In this document: piece after piece, positions 4,986-5,226 of the stretch
How positions within the stretch are numbered: the first letter of the stretch is position 1
How the letters are laid out: the number at the start of each line of letters is the position of its first letter
DNA from: Candidatus Krumholzibacteriia bacterium
GTDB taxonomy: Bacteria; Krumholzibacteriota; Krumholzibacteriia; LZORAL124-64-63
Reading direction: 5' to 3'
Length of the DNA stretch: 5,226 nucleotides
NCBI GenBank assembly: GCA_014859985.1
Contig: JACZKN010000135.1
Location: 1-5,226, forward strand
Notes under the pieces: generated by a model
The model's input: the letters and a program-made list of their open reading frames with translations, nothing else
The model's database searches: none
Told to the model about the DNA's origin: nothing
Position numbers and translations under genes: made by a program

Positions 4986-5226
4986 ATGGCGGACGACGAC
5001 CGGCAGCAGCCCGTCGCCCGGCCCTGGACCGAGCACGGCCCGCTGACCGGCCTGGTGGCCGGCTGGCGGGAGCGCTGGGCCGGCTGCGGGCTCTTCGCCG
5101 TGACCGCGGGCGACGCCTGGGTGCGCCTGCACCTCGAAGGCGAGGCGCACGAGGGCATCCTGCTGGTCGACGTGCCCGGCGCCCAGCTGATCGCCGCCTG
5201 CGCCGGCCGCCTGCCCGCTCCCCTGG
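4986..5226 (+). CDS. Partial gene, possibly an NFACT/RqcH-type ribosome quality-control protein
   Basis: The first 80 codons are open to the window edge, starting at an ATG one nucleotide after the stop of the preceding gene (TAG-G-ATG). There is little Shine-Dalgarno of its own, so translation is probably coupled. After an acidic start (MADDD), the stretch 19-80 reads PLTGLVAGWRERWAGCG, then VRLHL and ILLVDVPGAQLI, then GRLPAPL. This loosely resembles the NFACT-N start, where a helix is followed by paired strands, an LLLS-x-x-P motif and a Pro-rich turn. In Bacillus the NFACT gene rqcH (yloA) lies near yicC (yloC) and gmk, which supports the idea. The match is weak and only the N-terminus is present, so the identity is a hypothesis. 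The reading frame itself is well supported by its GC-rich third positions. Confidence 0.6.
   Translation, partial: MADDDRQQPVARPWTEHGPLTGLVAGWRERWAGCGLFAVTAGDAWVRLHLEGEAHEGILLVDVPGAQLIAACAGRLPAPL

Noticed and set aside
3497..5158. A 553-codon minus-strand frame across yicC and the plus-strand genes, and a plus-strand frame 3388-4431
   Set aside because: Both give Pro/Gly/Arg- or His/Leu-rich nonsense and overlap well-supported genes on either strand, so they are composition artefacts.

Overview
This window comes from a high-GC bacterium and is nearly gene-filled. It looks Gram-negative: two Sec-exported lipoproteins carry periplasmic redox domains, and one small protein ends in the aromatic signature of outer-membrane beta-barrels. 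A lipoprotein-type, Sec-exported (clade II style) nitrous oxide reductase fits phyla such as Gemmatimonadota, Myxococcota or related high-GC lineages. The sequence alone does not fix the taxon.

Left part (1-2462, all minus strand): an N2O-respiration operon read right to left. A mono-heme cytochrome c lipoprotein (2022-2462) comes first. It is followed after 36 bp by nosZ (87-1985), which has all seven CuZ histidines and a full CuA site. A strong GC-rich hairpin (43-73) lies just past nosZ, and a possible start of the next gene runs off the left edge. The cytochrome is the likely electron donor to the CuA centre of NosZ, both proteins being anchored in a membrane facing the periplasm.

Middle part (2463-2912): about 450 bp without a convincing gene, with an AT-rich core (about 2611-2700) unusual for this genome. 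It holds several palindromes and repeats: a 13-bp-arm inverted repeat, a cluster of GGACA direct repeats, a 28-bp near-perfect palindrome, a duplicated ribosome-binding site directly before the cytochrome start, and a terminator-like hairpin just after gmk. This is the likely control region of the nos operon and the least explained part of the window.

Right part (2913-5226): a compact yicC-gmk pair on the minus strand (4 bp gap), encoding a YicC-family endoribonuclease and guanylate kinase. On the other side of a 130-bp divergent promoter region, on the plus strand, lie a small secreted beta-barrel-like protein (4517-4984) and, 1 nt after its stop, the start of a further gene that runs off the right edge. 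The latter may be an NFACT/RqcH-type protein. That guess rests on weak sequence resemblance plus the known proximity of such genes to yicC-gmk in other bacteria. The -35 and -10 boxes proposed for yicC and for the plus-strand gene interleave, which suggests mutually exclusive divergent promoters.
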